Of a DNA stretch of 64,000 bases, positions 12,927 through 24,907 are shown one piece after another. Source of the stretch: Paralvinella palmiformis (lineage: Eukaryota; Annelida; Polychaeta; Terebellida; Alvinellidae); contig JAODUP010000070.1 in NCBI GenBank assembly GCA_025642065.1, positions 684,001 to 748,000 of the forward strand, read 5' to 3'. The translations under genes and the position numbers were made by a program. The number at the start of each line of letters is the position of its first letter. Within the stretch, counting starts at the first letter, position 1. The notes beneath the pieces are model-generated. The model was not told the origin of the DNA. It ran no database searches and was given only the letters and a program-made list of their open reading frames with translations.

Positions 12927-15900
12927 CTATATATATCATGATTGTATTCATAATTACTTTACAGTGTAATCAACTACAGACAATATTCATATAATCATAA
13001 TGATCACACTATCAGGTAATCATAATCGATAGCTTTGATCCCATAATCACCCCAACTATGATGTTTATAGAATCAATTATTGATTAACCAGAAAAATAAA
13101 GGTGTATGGCAAATTGCTGGTTAATTGGGAATCGGGATAGACCATTAGGCAGCCCACTACCATTACAGTGTTACTCTATTATAATTCAGATTCCATGATG
13201 CATTCTACTATGGATCAACGCGGATACACAAGGCTGCATGCTTACTAAATCTAACAGTAACACGACACAAAACAGCACAACACGAGGTGGAAAGAGAATA
13301 AATATTTAAATTATGGACCCAGCGTCAAGAAGCCTCAAACAGTCTCCCCACGAGTACCAAGGCACTGTATAGTGGCTATTACAATGCCGATAACCTGCAA
13401 AGGATTTGAGTATATAAGAATTGGTTCGAGTCTCTCTTCCAACATCTAATTCAACTTCAGCACTATATTCTCTGTATTAGTGCTGGTGAAGTGATACCTG
13501 CTTCCGATTTAAAATCTATGTAATAAATACTATGGACGGCGAGAGAGATTCACTGTTAGCTGGTTATAATAGGAGTTTATTCTAGGGATAAGTCTTTAAT
13601 CTGTGACTTTACTTATGAGGTAATGCTATCACAGTGGTGGCAAAATCTAAACTAATACGGCATATAACATTAGGACGGACACCAAGCTTACGACGCAAAG
13701 AGTACAAAATGCTCATCATCACGGTAACCATATCAGATAGCATTAGCAGCATGCTCTGATGACAGTCGCAGTGCCGTTACTGTAAGTAATTACTAGTAGG
13801 TTAGATAACAGACTATACCAGACACCAGTACCGGCGTAACAGCGGAACAGCGGATGTCGTTGCTTGGATGAGAAACAATTGTTAGAGAAAATCATCATCG
13901 TCACCAAGGAGAATCATTACATCGTTCTGGCACTTACCTCGAGACAGGCGATGCCAATTGCGATACCAATCAGGATGATGGTATTATCCTCAAACCACTT
14001 TATCAACTCGTCTTTACAGCCCTGACAGAAACAAAAGAGATTTGTACAAGGCGTCAGTTACTGGAGCAAATGAGTGCATAATGAATCCAACTACTTGATA
14101 AAAAGGGACGTGTTAATGCTAGTTTGGACAGTGGCTGCCAAATACTTACTTTATTGTTGAGTTTTTTCAGGTCAACATCGGTAAACTGTGGCATCGTTAT
14201 CTTCTTCTTCTCGTCGTTTAACTTATAGCAGGAATAGGGTATTTTCTTAACAAACACCTTCATGAGAGATTCACCAGAAAAGAACAAAAAACGTGACATT
14301 ACAGCTTGAACACGAAGTTAGTCGTCAGTCTGTTAGACGTATGATATTGACAAATTTAGTAGTGTCTCTCAACAGACATGGGGTCAATTCAATTTTGCCA
14401 GTTCCAATTCCACTCAATTCCATTTGGTCGATTCCACATCAAATTTATCAATTCCAATTCCGTTTTTCACTGATACTTTTTACCATGAGTACCTACTCCG
14501 AGTACCTACTTGGAATACCTACTCCGAGTAGTTTATATTCCAAGTAGGACTGCCATGGAAGAAATATTTCTGAATTAAAAAATTAAATGGTAAATTAATT
14601 TGTGGATTAAATTGTTTTGTAGGAAACTTCAATTCCAATTCTAAATGATCAATTGCATTTTTTTAAACAATCAATTCCAATTCTGGAATTAGAATTGACC
14701 ATCAATTCTAATTCCAGAATTTAAAAAAAGCTAATAAATGACATTAACCAAAGTGATCTGTTTGTTCGTCTCTAACATTAATCCTGTACTGATCAGGATT
14801 AATGCCTTTCCACTCATAATGCGAGCGATTGCCAGTCGCAGCGTCTCGGCAAGGTAGAGGTCTACTACTTTCAGTAACAGAATATATAAAGGAATTTGCA
14901 GGAAAGTAACAAACATAATGCAGTACTCACATCCTTGTCTGTTAGTTTGGTGTAATCAGATGAGTTATTAAGACCGCAACAATGAAACTGTAAAAGAAAA
15001 TGAAAAACATGTGTAAACAAAATCTGCTAATGAAAAATTTATATTCTGATGTTTTCTATTCTAGAAGAACACAAAAACACATCAGAATGACAGTGACTTA
15101 TTTTACTTCATTATTTTACTAAAATCTTGTCTTAACAGTTGGAGGCATTTAATTAAATACGATGCTGCTATGGCACCTAAAGATTAGCATGCATTTCAAG
15201 CATGAAATAACAACAGGATAAATGCGACCTAGGCCGAGACAATCTTGACGACCGAGCCAATTACTGACCTCCTCTTGGAAGAGATTGAGGTTTTTTCCGA
15301 TATCCGTGTAGATGATCTTTCCATCGGAATCTTTTCCCATCGTGAAGTTTTTGGTCTCGATGTCGTCCATTAGATTTTTTTTAATCAGATCGCTGATCTG
15401 TAAGAGAGAATAATGTTCAGTCATTGATGCGGCAGCTATGAATTTATAGAAGATTTGAAAATTTTATTGTACGTAGATATCTGTTAGTCTAAGAAGATCA
15501 TACACATCCTTGGAAAAGTGGATCGACAGAAAAGTGATTCTGTGGGAAACTGAAACTGTGTAGTTTTTTTTGTATGTGGACGTAAGTGAAGTCTGATTGG
15601 TTGTTAAGTGCGCCATGCTTTATTTAATATCCCTCATCAAACTAAAATACAGCTCTAGTGGCTGCCCTAGTGGATTAGCTGATGATAGTATAGAATTTGG
15701 TCAAGTTACTTTTTATCGACGCTTAGTGTTGAACAAATTAGTGAGAGAGAGTGTGAGTGATTTTTTATTTTAGTCTGAGTACCAGTGATAACGGGGACAT
15801 GTGGCCGAGAGGCAACTCTCTAGTGACACACCCCACAAATGTAAGTGACATGATTTGGTTTGGACCGTGATTCGGTGATTTGGAGATTTATAGCTGAGTG

Positions 15901-16263
15901 TGCTAACCACTGCACCAGAGCTGCACAATAAAGGTATTACCATTATTTTTCATACCTTTTTACAAGATTATGTAAATTGAAAGCATAAATGTTGATAAAC
16001 ACTATGTAGAATAATGTAAACTAGGCTGATTGGTTGAGATTCTAGATACAAAATAACATATAACTGGGGGTCATGTACTATCAAGGGCTAAGTGGACATA
16101 TATTCATATTTTTACTCTGTCTGTGTACATAATTTGTTTAACTCAACAAGTATATAAATAACATTCTCCTTCAAATGTCACAGCAGTTAATAAATATATT
16201 TCAGTGGCATCTTGCATTGTTTCTCGGTAAATCATGGCCTTTTGGCACAACAAAGATGGTCAT

Positions 16264-16297
<34 letters not shown>

Positions 16298-17186
16298 TAT
16301 GCATGCACACATGCATGCACACATGCACATAGACACACACACACAACTGTGGTTAAGGTTATAACAACACCAGTACCTGATTTCTGAAGATGAAGCCCAA
16401 CACACCAGCTGCAATCTCGTCCAACATAACAATCACCAGCAGGAAGATATACTGGAATAGATATCAAAGAGACAGACTTTAACACCAACATCAATAGCTA
16501 GCCTAATGATGAGACTGAAAACACGTTTTCAAACTGCATAATAGGTGCACTTCCTTTGTTTTAGAAGCTGGTACTCGTGGTACATACTGTGTGTGCTCCA
16601 CTGATAACTATGATTTCAAGTAACATTTAGCTTTTATTGATTCTGCCAATTTACATCTTATGAACAAATGTTCAAACGAAGTAATTTAAGGGCTTCACAT
16701 TTCAGATTTATTCGCCGTATCAGCGACAGAGAAATATGGGCATTGTTAACTACCAGGTATGTCACTAGGAGATCGAATGTAATTTGTTGATGTATATAAT
16801 TTTCCTATCGCACACGAATGTCAACATAGACAGATGTATGAACTGAAAGAAAACCATCTCGGAAGAGGACATTAAATTTCATAGGTAGAAACAGAATTTG
16901 TGGGGGGAGGACGGATTTTCGTCCCACCAATATATGTTTCACGAATGTACACGCTGACGATATCAGACATCTAGCAAGAAGAAAGGCAAACACTAACAAA
17001 ATACTGGAGGCACAGAATGGGGGGGGGGGGGTAAGGGGGGGGTCCTCCAGGCTAAAAAATGCATGGACCCGGCTATCTTTCGGTTACCAGACACCGAGAC
17101 GGAACTCACATTTACATATCAACATGTTGTTCAATAGCAATGCGTGGACACTGATAATGATGAAGTATTTGCCAATTTGCCATTAG

Positions 17187-17222
<36 letters not shown>

Positions 17223-18278
17223 ATGGTAGATGATGATCAGGGACAGGTTCATATCCAATTAGTTGGTATGGTCATTTGGTCAACCGCTAGGGAGTGAAGT
17301 TAACTTGGTGTTATTTCTCTATTGCAATGAAATGACAATTTAGAGACAACTTAGTATATACAGGTTCATACAGGTGCCAATAAAACACAAGATATATATA
17401 TTTTACAGATTATTTTATACACTTTTTATACACAATTCGATGATGATTGGTGTTTTACGACCTCCAAAGGTAATGAAGCAAAGTCAAAGATGAAACACAC
17501 TTCAGATATGCCCACACCGAGATTCGAACTCAGGTGGTAGTGATCTGTGGTCCAACGTGCTACCAACTAGATCACGGAGGCGCCCGAGTTGTGACGTCAT
17601 TACAGACTACAATCGTAATGCGATACAGCTTTATTGTTTTGAATGTGGCCCCAAACACAGCATTGTTTTTATCCCTTCACCCCTGAAACAGACAAAAACA
17701 CAAACAAGCTAAAGGCTTGCTGAAACATCAAAAACGGTGTTCACATGGAATTCGGTTGTAGCGGATACTTACCGTACCCAGCAAACAGGGACTTTCTTTG
17801 ATGGCCCCACAGCAACCAGCGAAACCTGTCACGAATACAAAACTGCCCACCGCTATCAGGGTATAAGCAGCATACTTGAAGAACGAACCCTGATCACCGC
17901 TACTGACGAGATTCAGGTAGCTGAAGATTTTATCATCCACAAGCATCCAAATGCCAACTGCAAGAAGTGCTGCACCAGACAACTGAAAAGAAATCAAGAA
18001 ATAACAACAACAACAACAACAGCAGCAGTGCTAATAACAAAATATATTTTTTTAAACACAACAGCTGTGTATAAACTGAAGTTTCAGAGTGGCTCAAGCT
18101 GAACATTTTTTTTTATTAGGCCTACAGTTCATCAGGTCAGTCAACACATTGATAATGAATGCTGATAGTTTTGGCTAAACTAGTTTGGCTGCTATGTTAA
18201 CCACTGACTCACCCAGAAGATGATATTGAAGGCAATCAAAAGAAACTTAGCACACTTGGCTGGACAACCTGCTGCCAT
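10709..18278 (-). CDS. Tetraspanin family membrane protein (8 coding exons, complete)
   Basis: Coding exons in order: 18278-18213, 17982-17773, 16451-16377, 15397-15269, 14987-14931, 14257-14150, 14021-13938, 10771-10709. They total 792 bp, or 263 residues plus TGA. All introns are GT-AG and phase 0. TM1 is about residues 11-34 and TM2 about 58-77, followed by CCG (79-81) and SPC. TM3 is about 93-112. The large extracellular loop runs from about 113 to 225, with CCG at 163-165, PYSC at Cys189 and Cys217, so it is a four-cysteine loop with possible N-glycosylation at N134 and N168. TM4 is about 228-252, with a short cytoplasmic tail ending REEYQ. Tetraspanins are scaffolds of membrane microdomains. 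The ATG sits in a clean context 7 bases after a splice acceptor (exon 5' edge at 18285), implying a non-coding upstream exon. The subtype cannot be fixed. The start of exon 6 is the least certain junction because its acceptor is weak. Confidence 0.93.
11141..11168. repeat. (CA)n microsatellite
   Basis: CA run of about 28 bp inside the last tetraspanin intron. Confidence 0.85.
11325..11373. repeat. (TA)n microsatellite
   Basis: TA run of about 48 bp in the last tetraspanin intron. Confidence 0.95.
11696..12296. mobile_element. MITE with TTAA target duplication
   Basis: TTAA at 11696-11699 and 12293-12296 bounds a 593-bp element. It begins AGGGACAGTCCACC and ends in the near-perfect inverted copy GGTGGACTATCCCT. 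The interior has no transposase. TTAA target duplication is characteristic of piggyBac-type transposition, so this is probably a non-autonomous piggyBac-like element. The superfamily call rests on the target site only. It lies in the last tetraspanin intron. Confidence 0.82.
12881..12922. repeat. (TA)n microsatellite
   Basis: TA run of about 40 bp followed by an imperfect palindromic A/T segment. Confidence 0.9.
14373..14722 (+). mobile_element. hAT-like MITE family M1, 3' end damaged
   Basis: It begins CAGACATGGGGTCAATTC, the terminus also seen at 27513, 32996 and (inverted) 57974. The interior is a degenerate field of CAATTCCAATT words plus a GAGTACCTACTCCGAGTA block. The right terminus is not intact: the run of CAATTC words stops near 14722. 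It lies in the tetraspanin intron between the exons ending at 14931 and starting at 14257. Confidence 0.65.
15830..15935 (-). mobile_element. Possible tRNA-SINE head fragment
   Basis: On the minus strand GCAGCTCTGGTGCAGTGGTT followed by AGCACACTC resembles a tRNA-like A box. No convincing box B or body follows. Confidence 0.3.
16269..16344. repeat. (CA)n microsatellite, imperfect
   Basis: CA run, an ATGCACAC stretch and a second CA run, about 30 bp from the donor side of the 16377-16451 tetraspanin exon. Confidence 0.85.
17021..17042 (+). repeat. G-tract pair
   Basis: Ten consecutive G, then GTAA, then seven G, in a tetraspanin intron. This is a possible quadruplex-prone tract. Confidence 0.8.
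17189..17220. repeat. (TA)n microsatellite
   Basis: TA run of about 32 bp. Confidence 0.9.
17439..17585 (-). mobile_element. SINE family A, internally deleted
   Basis: Read on the minus strand: a GCGCCTCCGTGATCTAGTTG head, box-B-like GAGTTCGAATCTCGG, the ATATCTGAAG body, and a tail in CATCATCG. The body segment that normally encodes GGCCCATTTAGCCTACC through GTGGCC is deleted. Confidence 0.82.
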
Positions 18279-18419
18279 TTTGTATCTGAAACAGATGAAA
18301 ATATAATATGTAACATGAGCTAGTGCACTGGGATGGCAGCGAATGTTAAGAAATCAGCATGATTAATTAAACAGTCAACAGTGAATGTGTGTGTGCGCAC
18401 GCACACACGCATATACACT

Positions 18420-18437
18420 GACAGACACACACAAGAC

Positions 18438-18470
<33 letters not shown>

Positions 18471-18487
18471 AAACACAGACAGACAGA
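18420..18487. repeat. (CAGA)n microsatellite
   Basis: CAGA/ACAG tetranucleotide repeats upstream of the first tetraspanin coding exon. Confidence 0.85.
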
Positions 18488-18514
18488 CAAACACACATCA
18501 CTGTTGAGTGTTTA

Positions 18515-18516
<2 letters not shown>

Positions 18517-18565
<49 letters not shown>
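18517..18565. repeat. (AT)n microsatellite
   Basis: AT run of about 48 bp. Confidence 0.95.
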
Positions 18566-18573
<8 letters not shown>

Positions 18574-18599
18574 TAGGCTTTAAGAAAAGACAAGATAAC

Positions 18600-21080
18600 A
18601 TCAGCATACCCCTGTCACAGTCCTATCCTATACAGATCAGGGAGGTCTGGATTCTTCAAGTTGAGTCTCCTCTGAAAATATTAAACAAATAATATATAGC
18701 CATCTCAGGGTGTTGTTGATGACGTGACAATGTTGTGACAAAGTGACCGCAACACGGAGAACTGCTGCTCTGACGTCTATATGCTATGTTCCTGTGCAAT
18801 AATAACAAGTAACAGTGACTGCTCGGTAACAGATAAGATAATATCCCAATAACACTATAGCAGCATCCCTGACCTGGCACATCTCTCTCTAGTGTCAACA
18901 GAAATGATGCCAAAACGGATTGGTCTAACATCAACCCCCCCCCCCTCCCGACCACCACCAGATACAGAAGAAAGCTAACTAGAAGGCAGATCAATGGAAA
19001 ACTCACTGTTTTACATAAATCAGTCATTCTGGAAGATGTCAGCTGTTTTCCAGTTGGCGGTCAGATATGGGGGGAGGGGTAGCAGACGATGTCCTTGATA
19101 AGGACAAACAGAACCGGAGGGGGGGGGACGAAAATTGTCACCAGAGACTCGCTGAATCTACTCACCAAATCACTGCACTGCCGACCTACATAAATCAATA
19201 CCATCCGGTAATCTTACCCAGGAGATGGGAGGGGGGGGGGCGGACCGGGGCTGATTCTTCGGAGCACTGAGGGCCAAAGTAAGCGCAGAGAAAGTCAACA
19301 GCGTTGTCTGTGACAGCTATTGTCCGTACATAGACTAAATAAGGCTATTTGGTGAGGTTTTCTATATTATTCCATAACTTATGCACTTCTATTCTAAATT
19401 TACTCCACATAAATTGTGCTCTCTTTGATGGCTTAGTGCATGTAGGAAATATAGCTGTTTATAATAATGTTAACAAATAAATATACATTAACAATGAGCT
19501 CTGAACATCTTTTCTCCTACAAATAGTAACAACAACAACAACAATTACTACATGGTATGACTACTGTTCATGCTACTGCTGATATTACTACTACTACTAA
19601 TAATAATAATAATACTACTACTACTACTTTAGTACCTCTAAAAGATGGTAACTAATACATTTACGGCCGACAACCATGAAGTCGGCAACAAACGCATAAA
19701 CTTATCAACACATGTTAGTACATGGATTAACTGAATATATCAATTAAGCGTTAAGGTATTTTAACATGCACTGATTAATTGACTAATGTTTATCAGAAAA
19801 CCTTCAACATATTTATACAAAAAAAAAAAAAAATACTGAGCGTGGTCTCTTTTTTTAGTAACATTATAATATACTTCTTTTTGGGGAAAGCCAAACCTCA
19901 GTACCTCCACTCACTCCCTTCCTCCCCCCTGAACCAAGTGACTGCTTGGCTTTAACTTCCAGTTTTGTCATTATCGAATTCCATCGACCTTCTCATCACA
20001 AAGTAGGCAATCAATCAAGAAACACGTTCAAAACAATAAGTTCAATTCGTTTTACAAAGAGTCCTTCTTAGAGAACAATCAGGTGATAGAATTATTAACA
20101 TTCATAGGAAACGTCCATCACTCTAACCATTATAACAAAGCTAACCATTAAATGATCACAGTTGACCGTGTAATAGTTCTCTGGACAAAACCCCCCAAAA
20201 TTTTATGCTATTTTAGTCAGCGACTACACAGCTGGGAAATATTTTTTTAAATAAATACAGTACCTAAGAATAGACTTATCCTGTTGGGAGGAAGACACAC
20301 TGAACACAAACATATGTCCACATATCATCATGCAGTACGATACGGCTCATGTTTGCACAAAAAACAACCCGACCATAAAAATCTACGATAGTATGAGTCT
20401 GGTACAATCTGCTGATGTTGAAAGTAGGCCAATTTAAGGGCAACAACAACAACAACAACAAAATAGTGGCCCTTTTTGCACCGACTCCTAATCATTTGGT
20501 ATTACAAACAGATCTCTGTTCCATGTCAATATAGAAAATGTGGGATGGAGAATGTATAGAACCGATCTTGACGTATGGTGGCTCTATAATTAGTAATGTA
20601 TGTAATTATATAAACAAAGTTACATACTGGTTGCTGTTATATTGCAAACAGAGAGTTGGTTGGTTCTATATGGTGTGGACTTATGTCAAATTATTTAATT
20701 CATTTCGCTACCAACATGAATCACACCAGGCCAGACCTAACCCGTAAATAACACCCATCATGTGATATGCTGGATTATATAAAATATTAATTTTGACGAG
20801 GCTGGCTTAAATTAAAACAAAATTTATATACTACATTAATTTGCCAAAAACTGTAAGAGAAAAAAGAGGTCTATTATTATTATTATTATTATTATTACTG
20901 TTAATATTATTATTCCTTTTATTATTTACTGTAAACAGTTCTAAACCTTTTTATATTAAAATGAAATTAAAGCCAAAAAATTTAATACACTATAACAAAC
21001 TATATATTTATACAATATAAGAATATATATAGAGATTATAAAATAGTATTATAACAATGACACCCCAAATTAATTACTGA
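18600..21080. other. Region upstream of the tetraspanin, no gene seen
   Basis: It may contain non-coding 5' exons of the tetraspanin: GTGAGT-type donors are visible on the minus strand near 19005 and 19161. It also holds G tracts near 19118 and 19230, (ATT)/(ACT) triplet patches at 19590-19625 and 20876-20896, and no recognisable coding region. Confidence 0.4.
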
Positions 21081-21108
21081 TGGCTAGAATCAGCTGCTGA
21101 AGAAGAAG

Positions 21109-21294
21109 ATGATGATTGATGTTTTACAGACACTTTGGTACACCTGGTAGGCTAAATGGGCCGAGTAACCTACAAAGGTAATGCATTGAAGCCGAAGATG
21201 AAACACCCTGTCAGATATGCCCACACCGAGATTCGAACTCTGGTGGTAGTGATCTGTGATCCAATTCGCTACCAAATAGAACACGGAGCTGCCG
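21109..21294 (-). mobile_element. SINE family A
   Basis: Near full-length on the minus strand: a diverged head (GGCAGCTCCGTGTTCTATTT), GAGTTCGAATCTCGG, the TCTGACAGGGTGTTTCATC body, the GGCCCATTTAGCCTACCAG segment, and a (CAT)n tail. Confidence 0.85.
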
Positions 21295-21826
21295 AAAATG
21301 TGTTAACATCACAGATAGAATCTATCTTTATTTGATCACATACAAGTCTCACACTTTAGACGCAGCACCAGGCTGGTAAGGGCAAATTTTTGAATATACA
21401 TTATTATTATTATTATAATTGTTATTATTATAATGATTCTAAACTATTAAATGCATAATGAAACTACACTTATTACCTGGCTGACAGCGAGATAAATACC
21501 ATAGTTTAAGTGTTCAAATAAACCAAAATGACGTTTGATAGTACGTATTTAGAGACCTAATTAAGGCCGAAAACGTTAGCTAAATGCTGAACAACATCTC
21601 TATTGGCTATCAGTAGTAAAGTGGCTAAAGGTCAGTAGTGTCTCAGACTAGTTTTACCTGTCTAACATTAATGTAGGTGTCAGACTCGGGAACGCCATCC
21701 AGCTGTACACAATAATGCTAGATTCTGGATTGGTTAGTACTTTTTCGTGTTCTAATTAACAATTATATAAACTTACATTCTACTAGTCACCTTTAGGGAG
21801 TGTATAGCAGATTCTCTTAAAAGTCT

Positions 21827-21828
<2 letters not shown>

Positions 21829-21869
<41 letters not shown>
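21829..21869. repeat. (TA)n microsatellite
   Basis: TA run of about 42 bp adjoining a foldback element. Confidence 0.9.
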
Positions 21870-21876
<7 letters not shown>

Positions 21877-22030
21877 ACAGTTAATCTGGTAATCAGATAA
21901 TATGTATATTACCTGAAATTTTCAGGTAATCTATATTAAATCTCGGTTTAATAACAACAGACGTATTACCTGAATATTTCATGTAATATAGATATTACTT
22001 GATTTATATACAGATTAACTGTAACATATA
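21870..22030. mobile_element. Foldback element with 20-bp terminal inverted repeats
   Basis: The arm TATATGTTACAGTTAATCTG (21869-21888) is repeated exactly inverted at 22011-22030. Inside lie further near-palindromes, including TTACCTGAAATTTTCAGGTAA near 21912 and a second GTATTACCTGAA block near 21963. It could be a small MITE or a foldback sequence grown from the (TA)n tract. No transposase and no clear target duplication are seen. Confidence 0.7.
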
Positions 22031-22642
22031 TACATGTGATTAGAAATTTGTTAGCTACAGTCTGTCTGTCCGTGTGTGTGTGTGTGTGTATGTCTGCATG
22101 TATGTGTGTGTGTGTCTGGATGCACACATATGGAAACATGTATGTGTAAACAATCTAAATATTCATTTTCTGGTACTCAGTCATTAAAACATGCCCTCCT
22201 TCAGTGGAATAGGTCAAATTTTAGTCAATTGGTAGTCAGTAACTGTGTAAAAGTTAAAAAGGGGGGTATTGTGTTATTGTCAGACTTTTTAACGCCAATA
22301 TCTATCGATTGTTTATGCATTATAACTTTATGATTACCAAATTGGTTGTTAAATTGTTATTAAAACAAACTAATAAATTACCTGCACCATGACAATGATC
22401 TTTGTGTTATACACTTATTAACTGCTGATATAAAGGAATATTACTAACACACACACACACACACACACCAACTTGGATGGTCATACAAATCAATTTGTTG
22501 GTAAAATAAAATATCTAGGTGTATACTGATTGAAAATATAAACAGAACAGATGCCGATGTAATTCAACGGAACTGTATGCATATTAATCTTTGATTAGCA
22601 AATTTGGTAAATAATTTCCTGAAACCAACTTTTGAACAGATG

Positions 22643-22809
22643 ATGTTGATGATGATGGATTGATGTTTTACGGCCACTTTTGTGCACATGGTAGGTTATG
22701 AGGTAAATTCAAAGATGAAACACCCTTCAGATATGCTTACGCCGAGATTCGAACTCGGGTGGTAGTGATCTGTGGTCGAACGCGCTACCAGTTAGACCAC
22801 GGAGGCGCC
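22643..22809 (-). mobile_element. SINE family A, partly deleted body
   Basis: Minus-strand head GGGCGCCTCCGTGGTCTAAC, box B GAGTTCGAATCTCGG, and tail GTGGCCGTAAAACATCAATC followed by (CAT)n. The segment around GGAGGTCGCTCGGCCC is missing. Confidence 0.85.
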
Positions 22810-22990
22810 CTTCAGTACGGGATGACAATTGCGCAATGAAAACCCCTCGATTTATTCTCCAAAGGCTAACTGTTACCGTCACATCACCGAGCGCCGCCTA
22901 CTGGCATACGACGTTTGCATTTCGACCAACAACAGGATAAGATGGAAATGTATTAATTCGGGTCCTCATCACGCCTGACCAAATCAAAGA

Positions 22991-23354
22991 CGTTTGTTTT
23001 GTTGTTCGGGGAGAATCCCCAGGCTGTCGCTTGTTCAGCACACCCTCTATGTTGGAGTGGTTGAGAAACCTCCTCCCCACAACTCACAAGGGAGCAGTAC
23101 GGAAAGATGGAGCCGAAATACCCCGAGGGTGGTCACTGCCAGAGTGTTTTACGTCCTCAGGGGGTCTTTAACGTCTCCCTTTATTTTAAATAATTCGGTG
23201 GAGACGGCAGCGCCATTTAACAAGGTCAACCACCCACGATGTTTTGAGCCGAGAAATTAATCGCTGGAAAAGTTTCGATCTCTTACGGGGTTCGATCCTG
23301 AGACCGTTGGCACCAAGTGCCGGGTGCTTAACCGCTAGGCCACCGGAGCTCGCA
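22991..23354 (-). mobile_element. SINE family D, full length with target duplication
   Basis: On the minus strand: tRNA-like head GGTGGCCTAGCGGTTAAGC, box-B-like GGATCGAACCCC, then the long body shared with 3391-4024 and 57490-57758. AATCAAAGA flanks both sides (22982-22990 and 23355-23363), a 9-bp target duplication that fixes the ends. Confidence 0.87.
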
Positions 23355-23361
23355 ATCAAAG

Positions 23362-23610
23362 ATGGGCACCACTGCTAACCATATTGATATCATGGTCACC
23401 GAGCTGACCGGCTTAAGCAGCGTCAACTTGGCAGTGAGTGGCCTGTTTCAGCAACATTCACTCCTCTCTCAGGATGATCGCTGCCTCACTAATAAAAGGA
23501 GTTACCCTTCGCCATGTCGTAATGACAGTTGTCGACGTCTCCTACCTTATCACTACTGTATGGAGGACACTCAGAGGTCAGACCTGATGGCACTAACTCC
23601 TGTGGTCTGA
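23362..23610 (+). other. Unassigned 82-codon open frame
   Basis: A non-repetitive open frame with a balanced amino-acid mix begins right after the SINE at 22991-23354 and ends 5' of a (TA)n run. A TTTCAG acceptor-like site (about 23455) and a GTGAGT donor-like site (about 23443) lie inside it in an order that does not define an exon. No domain is recognised. It may be chance or part of an unseen exon. Confidence 0.2.
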
Positions 23611-23617
23611 TATCACT

Positions 23618-23619
<2 letters not shown>

Positions 23620-23656
<37 letters not shown>
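23620..23656. repeat. (TA)n microsatellite
   Basis: TA run of about 36 bp, followed at 23698-23714 by (CT)n. Confidence 0.9.
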
Positions 23657-23659
<3 letters not shown>

Positions 23660-24139
23660 GGGCTACTTAGCTTCAGTTACTAACAGCCACAATCATCTCT
23701 CTCTCTCTCTCTCATTACTATTTCCCACTCTAAATAGACGTGGACATATATAGCACCCTAATAGACTTGACCACATATAGAGAAATATTTGATTAACAAT
23801 ATTAATAACGTAGACTGACTGGCACAAACCATTCGAAGACGCCATGCAGGTTTAGCCTTAATGTGTAACCTGAAGTTTTTATGGAATGTTATTTACCTGA
23901 AAACGAAAATTTGGTACCGAGTCCGCTTAGAATAGATTTTAAACTCTCACGGGAAGATGTCATCCTAATGGTTTTTTACAACCGAAACTAGTCGTGCTAT
24001 TTTGGGCTGAGTGAAAATATTATTATTTCTGATACTGTCGGAGGTATTAGGATTATTATCATAATATATATTATATGTACTGATATATACATATATGCTT
24101 TATTTCCAATTATAGCTGCATTATATAAGTACTAATATA

Positions 24140-24238
24140 TAGATATAATTTGTTTTCTATTTAGGTAGTGGTCGTTTGGTCATAATTCTGTAAGAATTAT
24201 AAGCATCACGAAAACCCGAGCCCGTGCCTTTATTTTAT

Positions 24239-24245
<7 letters not shown>
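24140..24245 (+). repeat. Dispersed repeat, inverted partner at 58178-58262
   Basis: About 100 bp containing TTTTCTATTTAGGTAG and ATTCTGTAAGAATTATAA is matched, inverted, at 58178-58262. The copies are flanked by (CA)n or (TG)n on one side and A/T-rich or (TA)n sequence on the other, so this looks like a short mobile element that carries or seeds microsatellites. Confidence 0.65.

Positions 24246-24270
<25 letters not shown>
24242..24270. repeat. (CA)n microsatellite
   Basis: CA run of about 28 bp at the end of the dispersed repeat. Confidence 0.9.
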
Positions 24271-24272
<2 letters not shown>

Positions 24273-24401
24273 ACACCACCAACAGTATTATTGCTTAACA
24301 CCTGCCACAATACGTTAATAATTGTACACTTTATGTAAATAGGACAAGACTAATAAAACTCTATAAACACACAACAACGACACAAATAAGGCTAGACTCC
24401 T

Positions 24402-24458
<57 letters not shown>
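24402..24458. repeat. Compound (CA)n (GA)n microsatellite
   Basis: (CA)n of about 31 bp followed without a gap by (GA)n of about 26 bp. Confidence 0.95.
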
Positions 24459-24463
<5 letters not shown>

Positions 24464-24907
24464 CCAGATGCTATACTGTCCAATTATATAACCAGCCAGT
24501 GACTGTGGCACATTATGGTCCGGACATCCACCCACTATTAATATATAAGTCACCTCTCTAGACCAGTCAGTGACTGAATAGATTGGTTTACTTCTGGATT
24601 ACACGGAGTGACTGATGGGATGTTATCATAGAGTCTCGTCAATGATAATGTTTAACCCCAGCTGTAAAGCTAATTAAGCTTTATAATTCAGTTGTGTAAT
24701 TTTGGTTAAACAAGTTTTAAATTAATTTAGTTTTGGTTAAAAAATACTGAATTCTACTAGGTAGAATACTATATTAATTATTTTTATTATTATTATTATA
24801 CAGTTTGCTGTTGAATTGACTGAATGATACAATTTGGAGGGGGGGGGGGGTATATAATATTTAATGATTCGTTTAGTTGTTAAACATCATTTGTAGAGTT
24901 AACTGAA

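Noticed and set aside
22735..22809. tRNA gene calls in SINE heads (also 3430, 23300, 28030, 35440, 44830, 47520, 47790, 57260)
   Set aside because: A- and B-box-like motifs are present, but no acceptor-stem pairing was apparent and each is followed by the same SINE body. They are tRNA-derived, not tRNA genes.
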